A stretch of 64,000 bases of DNA from Flavobacterium jejuense (GCF_006491595.2 NZ_VEVQ02000007.1:124001-188000), one strand, 5' to 3'. Shown: positions 1 to 9,926, numbered from the stretch's first letter. The notes: generated by a model not told the origin, from the letters alone. Made by a program: numbers and translations.

Positions 1-552
1 CTTGCAATTACAGCAGAATTAAAAGCTTCTGTAATTATGGCATTATCAGTAATGTTTGTTTTAGCAGCTGGTAACGTAGTCATTTCTTTATTAAGGAATG
101 TTATTCCATCTTCAATACGAATTATTGCACAACTTGTAGTTGTTGCAGCTTTAGTAATTATTGTAGATTTAACTTTGAAAGCGTATGTACCAGATTTAGC
201 TAAAAAATTATCCGTATTTGTAGGTTTAATAATAACCAACTGTATTATTATGGGACGTTTTGAAGCTTTTGCTTTAGGTAATGGTCCATGGAAATCATTC
301 TTGGATGGAATTGGTAATGCAGCTGGATACGGTTTAATACTAGTAATTGTTGGATTCTTTAGAGAATTATTAGGTTCTGGAAAATTATTTGGTTTCCAAA
401 TTTTTGGAGACCCAGTAGAGAAAACAGGCTTATATGCTTTAGGATATGAAAATAATGGTTTTATGTTATTAGCACCTATGGCTCTAATCACGTTGGGATT
501 AATTATTGGGTTCCAACGTTCAAGAAATAAAAGTTTAATCGAAACAAACTAA
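1..552 (+). CDS. nqrD: Na+-translocating NADH:quinone reductase subunit D, 5'-truncated by window edge
   Basis: This is an integral membrane subunit of the sodium-pumping NADH:quinone reductase in the inner membrane. The reading frame is open from base 1 (residues LAITAELKASVI precede the first in-window ATG at 37), so the gene starts to the left of the window. The segment SSIRIIAQ followed by the hydrophobic stretch leading to SVFVGLIITNCIIMGR is the typical NqrD/RnfD-like core, and GFFRELLGSGKLFG is a conserved family run. The protein is almost entirely hydrophobic helices. It is followed after 3 nt by nqrE and then nqrF, so it belongs to the nqr operon; nqrA-C are presumably upstream. Identification is confident from the motifs and the operon. 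Confidence 0.93.
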   Translation, partial: LAITAELKASVIMALSVMFVLAAGNVVISLLRNVIPSSIRIIAQLVVVAALVIIVDLTLKAYVPDLAKKLSVFVGLIITNCIIMGRFEAFALGNGPWKSFLDGIGNAAGYGLILVIVGFFRELLGSGKLFGFQIFGDPVEKTGLYALGYENNGFMLLAPMALITLGLIIGFQRSRNKSLIETN

Positions 553-555
553 GAA

Positions 556-1311
556 ATGGAATTATTACAATTATTTTTAAAGTCAATTTTTATTGATAAT
601 ATGGTATTCGCTACCTTCTTAGGAATGTGTTCGTACTTAGCGGTTTCTAAAAAGGTGTCTACGGCTGTTGGACTTGGTGCTGCAGTTATTTTCGTAATGC
701 TAGTTACAGTACCATTAAATTATTTATTAGATCAATATTTACTTCGTCCAGGAGCATTAGTTTGGTTAGGAGAAGAATATGCAGAATATGATTTAAGTTT
801 CTTAACATTTATTTTATTTATTGCAACTATTGCAACAATGGTTCAACTAGTAGAAATGATAGTGGAGAAGTTTGCTCCAGCATTATATAATTCGTTAGGT
901 ATATTCTTACCGCTTATTGCTGTAAACTGTGCAATACTTGGAGGATCATTGTTTATGCAACAAAAAGAGTTTAATAATATTACTGAAGCAACTGTTTACG
1001 GTGTAGGTTCTGGAATAGGATGGTTTTTAGCAATTTTAGCAATTGGTGCTATTCGTGAAAAAATTAAATATTCAAATGTACCACCAGCTTTTCGTGGTTT
1101 AGGAATCACATTTATATTAACAGGTTTAATGGCTATTGGTTTTATGTCTTTTGGAGGAATGTTAACTGGTGGTGATGAAGCTCCTAAGAAAGAGGTAGTT
1201 GAAAACATTGTTCCTGCGGAAGTTAAAGAAGAGGAAATGCAAGAAGAAGTTTTAGATTCAACTTCGGTTGAAATAGTAAATGATTCATTAACCGAAATAG
1301 TACAAAATTAA
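556..1311 (+). CDS. nqrE: Na+-translocating NADH:quinone reductase subunit E with acidic C-terminal tail
   Basis: This is a membrane subunit of Na+-NQR, homologous to NqrD, and the two form the inverted-topology pair at the core of the pump. The conserved runs [34 protein letters not shown] and [20 protein letters not shown] are visible. Family members are usually about 200 residues. This one has 251, because after the last membrane helix (near residue 205) it carries about 45 extra residues rich in Glu and Asp. It starts with ATG 3 nt after nqrD and ends 1 nt before nqrF. The acidic tail should face one side of the membrane as a soluble extension; its role is unknown. Confidence 0.95.
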   Translation: MELLQLFLKSIFIDNMVFATFLGMCSYLAVSKKVSTAVGLGAAVIFVMLVTVPLNYLLDQYLLRPGALVWLGEEYAEYDLSFLTFILFIATIATMVQLVEMIVEKFAPALYNSLGIFLPLIAVNCAILGGSLFMQQKEFNNITEATVYGVGSGIGWFLAILAIGAIREKIKYSNVPPAFRGLGITFILTGLMAIGFMSFGGMLTGGDEAPKKEVVENIVPAEVKEEEMQEEVLDSTSVEIVNDSLTEIVQN

Positions 1312-1312
1312 T

Positions 1313-2626
1313 ATGATAGCATTAGAAGTAACTACTACTGGTTTAATCAGTACGACAGTAATAGCCTTTTTAATTTTATTACTGGTCTTAGTAGCTATTA
1401 TTTTGTTTGCAAAGGCAAAATTAGTTCCTTCTGGACCTGTAAAAATTAAAATTAATGGAGAGAGTGAAATTGAAGTTAGTTCGGGAAATACTTTATTATC
1501 AACATTAGGATCAAGCAAAATATTTTTGCCTTCTGCATGTGGTGGAGGTGGAACATGTATCCAATGTAAATGTATTGTAACAGAAGGTGGAGGTGAAGCT
1601 TTACCAACTGAAGTTCCTCATTTTAGTAGAAAAGAACTTGCTGAAGGTTGGAGACTGGGATGCCAAGTGAAAGTAAAAAACAATATGGTTATCGAAGTTC
1701 CAGAAGAAGTATTTGGAATCAAGAAATTTGAAGCAAAAGTATATTCTAATTATAATGTGGCTTCTTTTATAAAGGAGTTTATTGTTGAATTACCAGATGA
1801 TATGCATTATGAAGCAGGTGGGTATATTCAAATTGAAATTCCTAAATGTGAAATCAAATATTCGGACATTGATATTACTGCTCATCCTGAAGAACATCCA
1901 GGTGAACCAGAAAAGTTCAAAGCAGAATGGGATAAATTTAATTTATGGCCATTAGTAATGAAGAATAGTGAATTGGTTGAAAGAGCTTATTCTATGGCCT
2001 CTTATCCAGCTGAAGGTAGAAAAATAATGTTGAATGTGCGTGTTGCTACTCCACCATGGGATAGAAATATTAATGGTTGGGCAAAAGTAAATCCAGGTAT
2101 TGCATCTTCCTATATATTTTCAAGAAAAACTGGAGATCCAGTTGTGGTTTCTGGACCTTATGGTGAGTTTTTTATTAATGAATCTGAAGCGGAAATGTTG
2201 TATGTAGGTGGAGGAGCTGGTATGGCACCAATGCGATCTCATTTATATCATTTATTCCGTACCGTAAAAACTGGAAGAAAAGTGACTTATTGGTATGGTG
2301 GTCGTTCTAAAAGAGAATTGTTTTATACGGAGCACTTTAGAGCATTAGAGAAAGATTTTCCTAACTTTAAATTTTATTTAGCATTATCTGAACCACAACC
2401 TGAAGATAATTGGAAAATAAAAGAGGGAATTGAAGGTGAAGGTGATGGATTCGTTGGATTTATTCATAATGTTGTAATTGATAATTATTTATCTAAACAT
2501 GAAAATCCAGAAGATATTGAATTGTATTTCTGTGGCCCACCAATGATGAATAAAGCAGTACAAAAAATGGGAGAAGACTTTGGTTTAGATCCTGAAAACA
2601 TAAGATTTGATGACTTTGGAGGATAA
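1313..2626 (+). CDS. nqrF: Na+-translocating NADH:quinone reductase subunit F (NADH dehydrogenase, 2Fe-2S and FAD)
   Basis: This is the electron-entry subunit of Na+-NQR. It oxidises NADH through FAD and passes electrons to a 2Fe-2S cluster. One N-terminal membrane helix (about residues 11-31) is followed by a ferredoxin domain with cysteines C76, C82, C85 and C117 in the expected C-x5-C-x2-C...C arrangement. Next come a flavin-binding domain with the RAYSMASYP motif and an NADH-binding domain with [12 protein letters not shown] and the C-terminal [12 protein letters not shown]. The last residues (FDDFGG) match the usual family end. At 437 residues it is slightly longer than the roughly 410 typical. 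It is the last nqr gene and a strong terminator follows. Confidence 0.96.
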   Translation: MIALEVTTTGLISTTVIAFLILLLVLVAIILFAKAKLVPSGPVKIKINGESEIEVSSGNTLLSTLGSSKIFLPSACGGGGTCIQCKCIVTEGGGEALPTEVPHFSRKELAEGWRLGCQVKVKNNMVIEVPEEVFGIKKFEAKVYSNYNVASFIKEFIVELPDDMHYEAGGYIQIEIPKCEIKYSDIDITAHPEEHPGEPEKFKAEWDKFNLWPLVMKNSELVERAYSMASYPAEGRKIMLNVRVATPPWDRNINGWAKVNPGIASSYIFSRKTGDPVVVSGPYGEFFINESEAEMLYVGGGAGMAPMRSHLYHLFRTVKTGRKVTYWYGGRSKRELFYTEHFRALEKDFPNFKFYLALSEPQPEDNWKIKEGIEGEGDGFVGFIHNVVIDNYLSKHENPEDIELYFCGPPMMNKAVQKMGEDFGLDPENIRFDDFGG

Positions 2627-2649
2627 TCTATAGTTTATAAAAATAAGTA

Positions 2650-2681
2650 AAAACCGATTCAGAAATGAATCGGTTTTTTTA
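2650..2681 (+). terminator. Rho-independent terminator after nqrF
   Basis: A 10-bp perfect stem (AAACCGATTC at 2651-2660 with GAATCGGTTT at 2667-2676) has a 6-nt loop and runs into a T tract. It closes the nqr operon and separates it from the gene at 2713. Confidence 0.9.
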
Positions 2682-2700
2682 TTTCTATTAAATCAATTCG

Positions 2701-2708
2701 TACTTTTG
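2701..2708 (+). promoter_or_regulatory. Bacteroidota -7 promoter element, possibly giving a leaderless mRNA
   Basis: TACTTTTG matches the TAnnTTTG consensus and ends only 4 nt before the ATG at 2713. The transcription start would then lie at or next to the start codon. No clear TTTG is seen at the -33 position. Confidence 0.6.
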
Positions 2709-2712
2709 TATT

Positions 2713-3078
2713 ATGGAAGAACTAACGGAGCAAGAATTGCATCAAATTGCTATGAATCATGTGGGAAAAGATTTAGAAAATAAAGGATTTGAATTCATAG
2801 CTATTAATAGTCAACTACGAAAACATCCTCAATTTGTTTGTGTTGATAAAAAAACAAATACTTTACATTTTGTAATGGTTCAAGCTGTTCCATATCCAAT
2901 AAATCCTGACGAGCCCAATATTTTATTTGTAGAAACTTTCATCAATCACGCAAAATCTAAAAAAGCAAAAGTACTTTTTGCTGGTGTTGGTATTGCTAAT
3001 GCAGATGATTTTGAAAAACCTGTTAATAAATCATCAGATTATATAATTAATTACAATGGATACAAAACACTTTTATAG
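2713..3078 (+). CDS. Conserved small protein linked to nqr/apbE, function unknown
   Basis: This is a 121-residue soluble protein with no signal peptide, no membrane segment and a single Cys. Homologs recalled from flavobacteria are often named NADH:quinone reductase subunit F, apparently because of their place next to nqrF. This protein has none of the ferredoxin cysteines and no FAD or NADH motif, so that name is not supported. Conserved-looking patches are HPQFVCVDK, FVETFINHAKSKKAKVLFAGVG and the C-terminal YIINYNGY. The alternating hydrophobic pattern suggests a small alpha/beta fold. It overlaps apbE by 23 nt, so it is translationally linked to the flavin transferase, and it has its own promoter element at 2701. 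A role in NQR maturation is only an inference from the neighbours. Confidence 0.85.
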   Translation: MEELTEQELHQIAMNHVGKDLENKGFEFIAINSQLRKHPQFVCVDKKTNTLHFVMVQAVPYPINPDEPNILFVETFINHAKSKKAKVLFAGVGIANADDFEKPVNKSSDYIINYNGYKTLL

Positions 3079-4069
3079 CCTTCTCTTTTTTTTTGTACTT
3101 ACTATCTCGTGTCAAAAAAAGGAGAGCCAATTTTACACAATACAAGGAGAAGCTCAAGGAAGTACTTATAGCATAAAATATATTAGCAGTCAAGAACTGG
3201 TTGCCAAAAATCAAATAGATTCGTTGTTGACTAGTTTTGATTTATCGCTATCAACTTACAGAACTGATTCCAAAATATCGAAAATTAATGCAGGTGATTC
3301 AACTATCACAGTTGACGATTTTTTTATAAAGACATATGAAGTTTCAAATAAAATTTATAAAGAAACCAATGGCCTTTTTGACCCAACTATTGGTGTTTTA
3401 ATAAATGCTTACGGGTTTGGTCCTTCAAAGAAACACAATAAGCTTTCTCAAGTTGAAATTGATAGTCTCTTGCAGTTTGTGGGTTTTAATAAAGTGAAAT
3501 TAAACTCCAACTTGACAATTTCAAAAGAGTATCCAGAAACTTTTTTTGATTTTAATGCCATTGCACAAGGGTATTCTGTCGATGTTGTGGTTGATTATTT
3601 AAAGAGTAAAGGAATTGAAAATGGTATCGTTGAAATTGGAGGAGAATTAGTTGGCTTTGGAAAAAATAGTATAGATGATAAAAGTTGGGTAGTAGGAATT
3701 GATGATCCTTTACAGAAACCAGATGAGAGAAAGTTAATAGCTACAATTGAACTTGAAAATTTAGGAATGGCTACATCGGGTAATTATAGGAAAGTGATAA
3801 TTGACTCTCTAACAGGAGAGAAGTTTGTTCATATTATTAATCCTAAAACTGGAAAGAGAGAGAAAAATACAATACTTAGTGTTACGGTTTTAGCTCCAAC
3901 TTGTGTTTTGGCTGATGGATATGCAACGGCTTTTATGTTAATGCCTTTGGAGGAGGTAAAGCAATTTCTAGAAGTTCATAAAGAGTTAAAAGTAATGTTG
4001 TTGTATATGGATGGAAAAAATGAAATGCAACGCTTTACTTCGGGTAATTTTAAAGCATTAATTTTGTGA
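3056..4069 (+). CDS. apbE: FAD:protein FMN transferase, lipoprotein
   Basis: This enzyme uses FAD to attach FMN covalently to Thr residues of target proteins. NqrB and NqrC are classical targets, which fits its place beside nqr. The N-terminus is a lipoprotein signal with a lipobox ending LTISC (C19), so it should be anchored in the periplasm. Family motifs seen are EAQGSTYSIKY near the N-terminus, FDFNAIAQGYSVDVV, EIGGELVGFGKN, TSGNYRK, HIINPKTG and the metal-site region LADGYATAFML. Its 337 residues are normal for the family. The start at 3056 lies inside the end of the preceding gene (23-nt overlap), and it alone gives a complete lipoprotein signal. Confidence 0.94.
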   Translation: MDTKHFYSLLFFFVLTISCQKKESQFYTIQGEAQGSTYSIKYISSQELVAKNQIDSLLTSFDLSLSTYRTDSKISKINAGDSTITVDDFFIKTYEVSNKIYKETNGLFDPTIGVLINAYGFGPSKKHNKLSQVEIDSLLQFVGFNKVKLNSNLTISKEYPETFFDFNAIAQGYSVDVVVDYLKSKGIENGIVEIGGELVGFGKNSIDDKSWVVGIDDPLQKPDERKLIATIELENLGMATSGNYRKVIIDSLTGEKFVHIINPKTGKREKNTILSVTVLAPTCVLADGYATAFMLMPLEEVKQFLEVHKELKVMLLYMDGKNEMQRFTSGNFKALIL

Positions 4070-4116
4070 AAAAGTTAATTAATTTATAATAATTATTCTT
4101 TTTCGTTGTTATATTT

Positions 4117-4124
4117 TAGATTTG
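4117..4124 (+). promoter_or_regulatory. Candidate -7 promoter element for the M16 peptidase gene
   Basis: TAGATTTG matches TAnnTTTG and lies 16 nt before the ATG at 4141. The upstream -33 element is not convincing. Confidence 0.4.
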
Positions 4125-4140
4125 AAAAAAATATAACTTC

Positions 4141-6945
4141 ATGAGAAAAATTAAACAATTACTTTGTTTCTTGATTGCAACACCTGCTTTTTTAGTTGCT
4201 CAAGAGCTAAAAATGGACAATCCTATTCCAATGGATCCTTCTGTTAAAACAGGAACATTAAAAAATGGATTAACATATTACATTAAGAAAAATGGAAAAC
4301 CTGAAAACAAGGTTGTTCTAAGATTAATGGTAAATGCAGGTTCAATTCTAGAAACAGATGAGCAACAAGGGTTAGCTCATTTTATGGAACACATGTGTTT
4401 TAATGGTACAAAACGATTTCCAAAGAATAAATTAGTGGACTACCTTCAAAGTATTGGTGTGAAATTTGGGCAACATTTAAATGCTTATACTAGTTTTGAC
4501 GAAACCGTTTATTTTTTGCCAATTCCATCTGATGATAAAGAAAAAGTAGAAAAAGGTTTTCAAATCATAGAAGATTGGGCTTTCAATACGACACTTACTT
4601 CAGAAGAAATTGATAAAGAAAGAGGAGTTGTTTTAGAAGAATATCGTCTAGGATTAGGTGCTGATAAAAGAATGATGGGGCGTTATATGCCAAAAATGAT
4701 GTATAATTCGCATTATGCTAAACGTTTGCCAATAGGTCAAAAAGAAATTCTGGAAAATTTTACTTACGATAAATTAACTAGTTTTTACAAAGACTGGTAT
4801 CGTCCAAATTTAATGAGTGTTGTTGTTGTAGGTGATATTGATGTAGCTGAAATGGAGAAAAAAATTAAAGAACATTTCTCAAGTTATAAAAATCCAAAAA
4901 ATGAAAAACCTAGAAAAGTTTTTGATGTACCGAATCATAAAGAAACTTTTGTAGCAATTGAAAGTGATAAGGAAGCTGCTTTTACACAAGTTCAATTACT
5001 ATATAAAGATGATGTATCACCTAAAAAAGTGATAACAATAGGAGACTATAGAGATGAAATTGTTGAAGGTTTGTTTACTACGATGTTAAACAATAGATTA
5101 GAAGAAAAACAAAATTCATCTACACCACCATTTACTTTTGGTTATACGTATCACGGAGGAACATTTGCAAGAACTAAAGAAGCCTTTCAATCTTTTGCTA
5201 TGGTTGCTCAAGACAAACAATTAGATGCTTTAAAAGTATTAGTAGAGGAAAATGAGAGAGTAAAGAAATTTGGTTTTACTGAAGGTGAGTTAGAAAGAGC
5301 AAAATCAGAATTTTTAAACCAAATCGAAAGACAATATAATGAAAGAGATAAGACAGAATCGGATCGATTTGTAGGGGCTTTGCAAAGTAATTTCTTGGAA
5401 CAAGAGCCTGCTCCAAGTATTGAATGGGAATTTAAAACAATGAAAGCACTTCTTCCTAATATTTCTTTAAAAGAAACAAATGAATTGATTTCAAAGTATA
5501 TTAAGGAAGAAAATAGAGTGGTTATTTTAACAGGCCCTGAAAAAGAAGGTTTGGTATTGCCAACAGAAAAAGAAGTTCTTGCTGCTATTGAAGTTGATGA
5601 GAGTACTTTAAAGCCTTATGAAGATACTGAAATGGCAACTAGTTTATTGAGAAATACACCTAAAAAAGGAAAAGTAGTCAAAACAGAAAAAAATGAAAAA
5701 TTAGATGTCACTACTTTAACACTTTCAAATGGCGCAAAGGTAATTTATAAGAAAACAGATTTCAAAAATGATGAGATTCAGTTTCAAGCGATGAGTTTTG
5801 GTGGAACCAATTTAGTTTCTAACGAAGAGTATTTAAAAGCATCTCTAGCCATGAGCGGTTTAACAGAAGCTGGTTTTTCTGGAATGAACAAAAACGATAT
5901 TAATAAATTCATGACAGGGAAAATTGTTAGAGTATATCCTTATGTAAGTTCAACATCTGAGGGAATGCAAGGTTCTTCTACACCAAAAGATTTTGAATAT
6001 TTGATGCAAATGATTCATGCCTATTTCACAGATTTGAATATGGATAAAGAAGCCTTTACTGGTTTTGTAACTAAGCAAAAAGGTTTTATGACTAATTTAT
6101 TATCGCAACCTGCAACTTATTTCTCTAATGAGTTTTATACTTTTTTAAATAAAGAAAATCCAAGATACAGAGGCTTTCCTAAACCTGAGGATTATGATAA
6201 TGCGGATTATGAATTGGCTTATAAAATTTTTAAAGAACGTTTTGCTAATGCAGCTGATTTTAATTTTTACTTTATTGGAAATGTAGATGATGCCAAACTG
6301 ATAGAATATTCAGAATTATATTTAGCTTCTTTGCCTTCTACTAAAGAAAAAGAGAAAATGGTTGATTTAGGATATCGAATGATAAAAGGAGGACATAAAA
6401 AAGTAGTTAATAAAGGGAAAGATCCTAAAAGTACTGTAAATATTATGTTTTATGGAGATTGTAAATATGATAGTGATGAGGCTTTTGCTTTAAAAGCTTT
6501 GGGAGATGTACTAACAATTAAATTGGTTGAAGAATTAAGAGAAAATGAAAGCGGTGTTTATGGAGTAGGCGCTAGAGGTAGTATGAATAAAGTACCTTAC
6601 GGAAGTTATTCTTTTTCTATTAGTTTTCCTTGTGGACCAGAAAATGCGGAAACTTTAACTGCTTCGGCTTTAAGAGAGTTAAATAAAATTATAGAAAAAG
6701 GTCCAGAGCAAAAAGATGTAGATAAATTCATGGAAGCTGAGAAGTTAGATTACAAAGAAAAAATGAAAGAAAACCGTTATTGGATGACTAATTTAACTCG
6801 TGCTTACATGAATGACTCAAATCCTGAAGAAATGTTGAACTATGTAGAGAAAGTAAAACAAATTACTCCAAAAGAAATTCAAGCAGTGGCTAAGAAATAC
6901 CTTTCTAAAGATAAAGTAATTGGTATGTTAATGCCAGAAGAATAA
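4141..6945 (+). CDS. M16 family zinc metallopeptidase, exported
   Basis: This is a pitrilysin-type peptidase with an N-terminal signal peptide (MRKIKQLLCFLIATPAFLVA), so it is periplasmic or surface-associated. The inverted zinc motif HxxEH is intact as H80-F-M-E83-H84, and the third-ligand region lies at about E160 in KERGVVLEEYRL. The 934 residues fit two tandem M16 halves of about 450 each. The second half lacks an HxxEH motif, as expected for the structural half of the clamp. It forms its own transcription unit and ends at a hairpin shared with the convergent helicase gene. The substrate cannot be told from sequence; degradation of small peptides is the usual role. Confidence 0.92.
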   Translation: MRKIKQLLCFLIATPAFLVAQELKMDNPIPMDPSVKTGTLKNGLTYYIKKNGKPENKVVLRLMVNAGSILETDEQQGLAHFMEHMCFNGTKRFPKNKLVDYLQSIGVKFGQHLNAYTSFDETVYFLPIPSDDKEKVEKGFQIIEDWAFNTTLTSEEIDKERGVVLEEYRLGLGADKRMMGRYMPKMMYNSHYAKRLPIGQKEILENFTYDKLTSFYKDWYRPNLMSVVVVGDIDVAEMEKKIKEHFSSYKNPKNEKPRKVFDVPNHKETFVAIESDKEAAFTQVQLLYKDDVSPKKVITIGDYRDEIVEGLFTTMLNNRLEEKQNSSTPPFTFGYTYHGGTFARTKEAFQSFAMVAQDKQLDALKVLVEENERVKKFGFTEGELERAKSEFLNQIERQYNERDKTESDRFVGALQSNFLEQEPAPSIEWEFKTMKALLPNISLKETNELISKYIKEENRVVILTGPEKEGLVLPTEKEVLAAIEVDESTLKPYEDTEMATSLLRNTPKKGKVVKTEKNEKLDVTTLTLSNGAKVIYKKTDFKNDEIQFQAMSFGGTNLVSNEEYLKASLAMSGLTEAGFSGMNKNDINKFMTGKIVRVYPYVSSTSEGMQGSSTPKDFEYLMQMIHAYFTDLNMDKEAFTGFVTKQKGFMTNLLSQPATYFSNEFYTFLNKENPRYRGFPKPEDYDNADYELAYKIFKERFANAADFNFYFIGNVDDAKLIEYSELYLASLPSTKEKEKMVDLGYRMIKGGHKKVVNKGKDPKSTVNIMFYGDCKYDSDEAFALKALGDVLTIKLVEELRENESGVYGVGARGSMNKVPYGSYSFSISFPCGPENAETLTASALRELNKIIEKGPEQKDVDKFMEAEKLDYKEKMKENRYWMTNLTRAYMNDSNPEEMLNYVEKVKQITPKEIQAVAKKYLSKDKVIGMLMPEE

Positions 6946-6970
6946 AATGAAAAATGTAATTCTTATTAAA

Positions 6971-6998
6971 AAAAATCTCGCTTTTGCGGGATTTTTTT
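6971..6998. terminator. Bidirectional terminator between convergent genes
   Basis: The hairpin AAATCTCGC-TTTT-GCGGGATTT (one G-T pair) has an A tract on the left and a T tract on the right. It serves the M16 gene on plus, and on minus it overlaps the 3' end of the helicase gene. Confidence 0.85.
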
Positions 6999-9918
6999 AT
7001 TCTAAAATATAATCAATACGATTTAAAACTTCTTCTGGTATTGAGTTTTCTATAATACTATCTGAAATGTCTTTTTTAGTTTGTTGTAATTGATTGATTT
7101 TTTCTTCAATAGTATCTTTAGCAATGAAACGAATTACATTGACCTGGTTTTCTTGCCCAATGCGATGTGCTCTTCCTATCGCTTGTAATTCTGCAAAAGG
7201 ATTCCACCAAGGATCTAATAATATCACATAAGAAGCTTTTGTTAAGTTAAGACCAACTCCACCAGCTTTCAATGAAATAAAAAATAATAACTTGGAATCG
7301 TCTTTCTGAAAATTATTGACTTGGCTTTCTCTATCTTTTACATTAGTATTTCCTGTTAGTAAACTATAAGGAGTATTATTGGCATCACACCAATCTGTGT
7401 AAATTTTTAAATGTGATGTGTAGGAGCTAAACACTAATATTTTTTGTTTTGCTTGTAATAAGGTTTCCACATAAGCCGAAACGTCCGTGAATTTCCCTGA
7501 AGGAATTTCTTCTCCTATCATTACTGGATGATTGGCTAATTGTCTCAGTTTTGAAAGAGCATTTAAAATGGATATTTTTGAATTTTGCTCTATCCTATTA
7601 ATCTGTTTGTCTATTAAATAATTTCTAATTATAGATTTTTCATTTTCATAAAGTTTAGCTTGTTCTTCAGCCATTTCTGAATAAAATATTTGTTCTGAAA
7701 TTTCGGGTAAATCTTTTGCAACTTCACTTTTTGTTCTTCTTAGCAAATAAGGATTAATCAATGATTTTAACTCTTTTACCTTCTGGGTATCAAATAGTTT
7801 TTCAATAGGTTTTTTAAAATGGGATTCAAAAAAAGAATATGTACTCAGTAAATTCGGGTTTATGAATTGCATTTGGCTCCATAGATCACTTAATGAGTTT
7901 TCAATAGGTGTTCCACTCAAAGATACTTTATGCTCAGCATTAATAGTATTTATAGCTTTGTAAATCTTAGAATTCCGATTTTTAATTTGCTGACTTTCAT
8001 CTATAATTAAAAAATTGAAATGCAATATTTTTAATAGATTAATATCCTTTAAAAGAGAACTATAAGATGTGAATACCAAATCCACTTTCTCTAATTTCTT
8101 ACGTTTTATTTTTCGATCAATACCTGTATAATTTAAACGAGTAAAATGAGGAGCAAATCTTTTTGTTTCATTAAACCAATTATAGGTTAACGAACTAGGA
8201 GCAACAACTAAAGCTTTAAGTCTCTTTGTCGTTGTAGGTTGATTGCTACTAAATAAATCTAATGAATCAGTTGATTCTTCTGTTATTATAAAATTATTTT
8301 CAAAATGTGTATATACAAAATCTAAGTAAGCTAAAGACTGAATGGTTTTACCTAAGCCCATATCATCTGCCAAACATGATCCTAATCCTAATTGGTAATT
8401 TTTAACCAACCAATTAACTCCTTCTTCTTGATAATTTCTTAATGTCGCTTTTATATTTCCTGTAGTTTTGTATGGAATAATTTCTTTATTGAAAGAACTA
8501 TTTTCAGTTGCAATACCAGTTTCCTCTAAAAGTGTAAACTGATTTTTTTGAATTTGAATGGTGTTATTTTGGGTTTTCCCAAAAGCAGCCAATGACTTAT
8601 AACGACTGAACCATTCTATTGGAATTAGAAAAAGACTTCCATCTGGTAATTCATAAACCCTATTTCCTGATTTTAAATGAGGAATAATAGTTGAAAAAGG
8701 AAATTTAAAAGTGCCAATTTCAATAATCATTTCAACGTCAAACCAATCTTTTTTCTCAATAAAGTTGGATGAAATAGTCGAGTTAAGCGTATTGATTGTT
8801 TTGTCATTTAACTGTAAATCAATAGTTATAGAAAGTTCTTTGATCTTTTCTTGAAGATTAATAAGTTCAGTTATGTTGAAATACTCATCGATTTCAGATA
8901 AGTTACTGTTAAATGTAGCTAATTTATTATTCAAAAATTCAAAACCGATACTTTCAAGTGTTTTGATAATGTTTTTTTCTACTTTTGAATCTCTTATGGT
9001 TTGAAGAACGGTAAATTCATCTAAATCATTATGATTAAGGCTAATGTGTTTTGTTTTTATATCAGTAATAGAAAAAGTATATGCTTCATAAATAAAATGA
9101 ACTTCTAAAAGGTACACTTCTTTTAAAATAGATAATGTAGGTTTAATTAGGCAACCTTTGCAATTGCTGTCTGTAACAACACTAAACCCTTCCGCTTCTA
9201 TAGGAACTTTTCTAACAACATTTTTAATGAACTTATTAAAATATTCAATGCTATTTTTATTAGGTATTATAACTTCTTTTTTACTAAGAAAAGGCTTTGT
9301 TTTGTTTGCATTTATATGATTAATAGAATATATAGTAGCATCGAAATAAATCCAAGAAGGCTTATCTAGTAAGATTTTAAAATTATGTTCAAAAGGGAAT
9401 AATTCCTTTTCTTCATTGAAAAGACTTAATCGGTAAATTATGTTTTCAGCTGTTTTTGAAAAATGTAGCCTCGGTTCTAATTCTATATTGGAAAAAGAAA
9501 CTTGCTGTTTGTGAAAAACATCTTTTTTATTTAGATCAACTGAAAGTGGAATACTTGTTTTTGAAATTATTTTAAAAAAGGATTCTAGAGAAAAATCGAT
9601 AAAATGGGTGACTACTTTTTTTATTTTGCTATCGCTTAAAAGTAACTCTAAGCTTTTAGCTACTTTATTTTTTATTTTATACTTTGTAAGTATACTTTTT
9701 GTATTTAGCTTTTCACAAATGGTAAGCAGTTGTTGTTCATTTGAATCGAGTTCAATTTGAAACTCTTCAATAGTTTTTGAATTAGCTATTTTTGTTATAT
9801 AGTATAACGTGCTATCACTTTGCTCTACAATGAAAGCATTAGGCAAGTAAGTATCTAAGATGTTGTCATAAGATAAATCAAAAACTAATGCTTGGTTAGC
9901 ATCTTTTGAAACAGGCAT
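6997..9918 (-). CDS. SNF2-family DEAD/DEAH-box helicase-like ATPase
   Basis: This is a large double-stranded-DNA-translocating ATPase of the SWI2/SNF2 family. The C-terminal half carries the motor. Walker A is DDMGLGKTIQS (about residues 516-526), motif II is DESQ (about residue 640, in place of the commoner DEAH), motif III is LSGTPIENSLSDLW, and the second RecA lobe has the run SLKAGGVGLNLTKA with the DPWWNP and GRAHRIGQ motifs. The N-terminal roughly 480 residues show no motif I recognise and may be a beta-rich substrate-recognition part. Bacterial members are usually linked to transcription recycling (RapA-like) or DNA transactions. It lies 8 nt downstream of the methyltransferase gene, so the two are probably co-transcribed. 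Confidence 0.92.
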   Translation of the reverse strand: MPVSKDANQALVFDLSYDNILDTYLPNAFIVEQSDSTLYYITKIANSKTIEEFQIELDSNEQQLLTICEKLNTKSILTKYKIKNKVAKSLELLLSDSKIKKVVTHFIDFSLESFFKIISKTSIPLSVDLNKKDVFHKQQVSFSNIELEPRLHFSKTAENIIYRLSLFNEEKELFPFEHNFKILLDKPSWIYFDATIYSINHINANKTKPFLSKKEVIIPNKNSIEYFNKFIKNVVRKVPIEAEGFSVVTDSNCKGCLIKPTLSILKEVYLLEVHFIYEAYTFSITDIKTKHISLNHNDLDEFTVLQTIRDSKVEKNIIKTLESIGFEFLNNKLATFNSNLSEIDEYFNITELINLQEKIKELSITIDLQLNDKTINTLNSTISSNFIEKKDWFDVEMIIEIGTFKFPFSTIIPHLKSGNRVYELPDGSLFLIPIEWFSRYKSLAAFGKTQNNTIQIQKNQFTLLEETGIATENSSFNKEIIPYKTTGNIKATLRNYQEEGVNWLVKNYQLGLGSCLADDMGLGKTIQSLAYLDFVYTHFENNFIITEESTDSLDLFSSNQPTTTKRLKALVVAPSSLTYNWFNETKRFAPHFTRLNYTGIDRKIKRKKLEKVDLVFTSYSSLLKDINLLKILHFNFLIIDESQQIKNRNSKIYKAINTINAEHKVSLSGTPIENSLSDLWSQMQFINPNLLSTYSFFESHFKKPIEKLFDTQKVKELKSLINPYLLRRTKSEVAKDLPEISEQIFYSEMAEEQAKLYENEKSIIRNYLIDKQINRIEQNSKISILNALSKLRQLANHPVMIGEEIPSGKFTDVSAYVETLLQAKQKILVFSSYTSHLKIYTDWCDANNTPYSLLTGNTNVKDRESQVNNFQKDDSKLLFFISLKAGGVGLNLTKASYVILLDPWWNPFAELQAIGRAHRIGQENQVNVIRFIAKDTIEEKINQLQQTKKDISDSIIENSIPEEVLNRIDYILE

Positions 9919-9926
9919 AATTAAAA

